Shown piece after piece: positions 63,112 through 64,000 of a DNA stretch of 64,000 nt. The stretch lies in assembly GCA_035301285.1 (NCBI GenBank), contig DATGUN010000007.1:62001-126000 (forward strand), written 5' to 3'. The translations under genes were made by a program, and so were the position numbers. Every line of letters begins with the position of its first letter. Position 1 is the first letter of the stretch. The notes under the pieces are model-generated. The model had not been told where the DNA came from, did no database searches, and saw only the letters and a program-made list of their open reading frames with translations. This DNA comes from DATGUN01 sp035301285. Lineage in GTDB: Bacteria > Bacillota > Bacilli > Bacillales > Amphibacillaceae.

Positions 63112-63786
63112 ATGCTGAAGAAGTTATATGACTGGATTGATGAACGATTGGATGTCGCGCCGATCTGGCGAGATATCGCAGACCATGAAGTACCTGAGCA
63201 TGTAAACCCTGCACACCATTTCTCGGCTTTCGTGTATTGCTTTGGAGGGTTGACATTTTTTGTTGTCGTCATACAGATCCTGTCAGGAATGTTTTTGACA
63301 ATGTATTATGTACACGATATTGAAAATGCGTGGAAATCTGTTTACTATCTGCAAACAGAAGTTGCGCATGGACAGTTGGTACGAGGAATGCACCATTGGG
63401 GTGCCAGTGTAGTAATAGTCATGTTGTTTTTACATACATTACGCGTTTTCTTCCAAGGGGCATATAAAAAACCTCGTGAAATCAACTGGATGGTTGGGGT
63501 ATTAATATTCTTTATTATGCTCGGACTCGGTTTCACAGGTTATTTATTGCCTTGGGATAACAAAGCATACTTTGCAACACAAGTTGGACTTGATATTGCA
63601 GAGCAGGTACCATTTATTGGCGAGCAGCTAAAAACATTATTGGCTGGTGACCCGACTGTGATTGGGGCAGAAACATTAACGAGATTCTTTGCGATTCATG
63701 TGTTCTTCCTGCCAGCAGCACTTTTTGCATTATTGGCAGTACACTTTATACTAATTAGAAGACAAGGAATTGCTGGACCACTATAA
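63112..63786 (+). CDS. qcrB: Menaquinol:cytochrome c reductase cytochrome b6 subunit
   Basis: 224-residue cytochrome b6-type protein with four membrane helices. Haem-ligating histidine pairs are visible in GQLVRGMHHWGASVVIVML and in FFAIHVFFLPAALFALLAVHFIL; the low-spin site pattern and the b6-like length show the split b6/subunit IV arrangement. Six bases separate it from qcrA. It oxidises menaquinol and passes electrons towards cytochrome c. Confidence 0.96.
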   Translation: MLKKLYDWIDERLDVAPIWRDIADHEVPEHVNPAHHFSAFVYCFGGLTFFVVVIQILSGMFLTMYYVHDIENAWKSVYYLQTEVAHGQLVRGMHHWGASVVIVMLFLHTLRVFFQGAYKKPREINWMVGVLIFFIMLGLGFTGYLLPWDNKAYFATQVGLDIAEQVPFIGEQLKTLLAGDPTVIGAETLTRFFAIHVFFLPAALFALLAVHFILIRRQGIAGPL

Positions 63787-63801
63787 AAAGGAGGGAAAAC
63801 T

Positions 63802-64000
63802 GTGAAAAGAGGTAAGGGTATGAAATTTGTCGGGGATTCCAGAATCCGTTCCGACAACACACCATACACACCAAGAGATTATTCGGAATATCCTGGACGG
63901 ACTGAAGCTTTTTGGCCGAATTTCCTATTGAAAGAATGGCTTGTCGGATCCGTTTTCCTAGTTGGATTTCTTTGTTTGGTATTAGCGGATCCTGCGCCTT
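63802..64000 (+). CDS. qcrC: Menaquinol:cytochrome c reductase subunit IV-cytochrome c fusion, N-terminal part
   Basis: 66 codons are inside the window. The start is GTG behind AAAGGAGGG. KGMKFVGDSRIRSDN, DYSEYPGRTEAFWPNFLLKEW and GSVFLVGFLCLVLADPAP match the beginning of B. subtilis QcrC almost residue for residue. The full protein should add membrane helices of subunit IV and a C-terminal covalent cytochrome c domain matured by ResABC. Truncation is due only to the window edge. Confidence 0.93.
   Translation, partial: MKRGKGMKFVGDSRIRSDNTPYTPRDYSEYPGRTEAFWPNFLLKEWLVGSVFLVGFLCLVLADPAP

Noticed and set aside
95..64000. Many open frames of 60-180 codons antisense or out of frame to the called genes
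   Set aside because: They overlap well-supported genes throughout, lack ribosome binding sites, and show low-complexity or cysteine- and phenylalanine-rich composition typical of shadow frames.
1..64000. Prophage, insertion sequence, CRISPR array, toxin-antitoxin or defence island
   Set aside because: No transposase, integrase other than XerD, repeat-spacer pattern or defence gene was seen; gene order is conserved core chromosome almost throughout.

Overview
The window is a 64 kb stretch of the chromosome of a low-to-moderate GC, endospore-forming member of the Bacillaceae. The evidence is a dense set of sporulation genes (spoIIM, dacF-spoIIAA-spoIIAB-sigF, spoVAA/AB/AF, dacB-spmA-spmB, sleB-ypeB, spoIVA). 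Gene order follows the Bacillus subtilis yqj/yqk, spoIIA-spoVA, ypu-res, ypb-yph and hbs-qcr regions. Protein divergence and the many missing subtilis genes point to the Virgibacillus/Oceanobacillus/Lentibacillus side of the family; this placement is inference. I saw no rRNA, tRNA, CRISPR array, prophage or insertion sequence.

Region by region. 1-6.1 kb: the start of rnz and a GDPD phosphodiesterase (minus strand), an M20 YqjN/RocB-like peptidase, an MBL-fold hydrolase, a Y-family polymerase behind an SOS-like box, and a YqkF aldo/keto reductase (minus). 6.3-14.2 kb: nudF, an endonuclease Q-like PHP protein (YqxK), spoIIM, fur behind two PerR-like boxes, yqzK-xerD, and the nucleoside salvage genes deoB-punA-pdp. 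14.4-20 kb: dacF and the sigma-F operon with recognisable sigma-F and sigma-H promoters, then a shortened spoVA cluster (AA, AB, AF only). 20.2-25.7 kb: ppiB, a small M50-type protease, ribT, the condensin partners scpA-scpB, and dacB-spmA-spmB. 25.7-32.6 kb: rluB and resABCDE (cytochrome c maturation plus its redox two-component system). 32.7-34.1 kb: a cobalamin riboswitch with terminator controlling a DUF4430 lipoprotein and an ECF S-component, probably vitamin B12 uptake. 34.3-41.2 kb: ypbB-recQ, a CPBP protease, a small membrane protein, the MecA paralogue ypbH, gudB behind a cre-like site, and ypdA. 41.4-50.3 kb: sleB-ypeB, cmk, the S1-like ypfD, yphA, der, gpsA, a DUF2768 protein and a YphF-like lipoprotein. 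50.6-64 kb: spoIVA (TTG start), HU, mtrB, hepS-menG-hepT, ndk, aroC-aroB-aroA, ypiA-ypiB-ypiF and qcrA-qcrB-qcrC (cut by the window end).

The genes hang together around three themes. First, sporulation from compartment-specific sigma-F control to cortex modification and germination. Second, menaquinone-based respiration: hepS/hepT and menG make menaquinone, qcrABC uses it, and resABC matures the c-type cytochromes. Third, DNA and envelope housekeeping. Compared with B. subtilis, notable losses are spoVAC-AD-AE and lysA from the spoVA operon, and aroH, trp, hisC and tyrA between aroB and aroA, although TRAP (mtrB) is kept.

Most of the window is ordinary core genome. The less explained signals are intergenic: a nested approximately 115-nt structured element after pdp, mutually exclusive hairpins after the S1-like gene, several perfect palindromes with no known regulator, a terminator hairpin embedded in the 3' end of ypeB, and the B12-riboswitch cassette.
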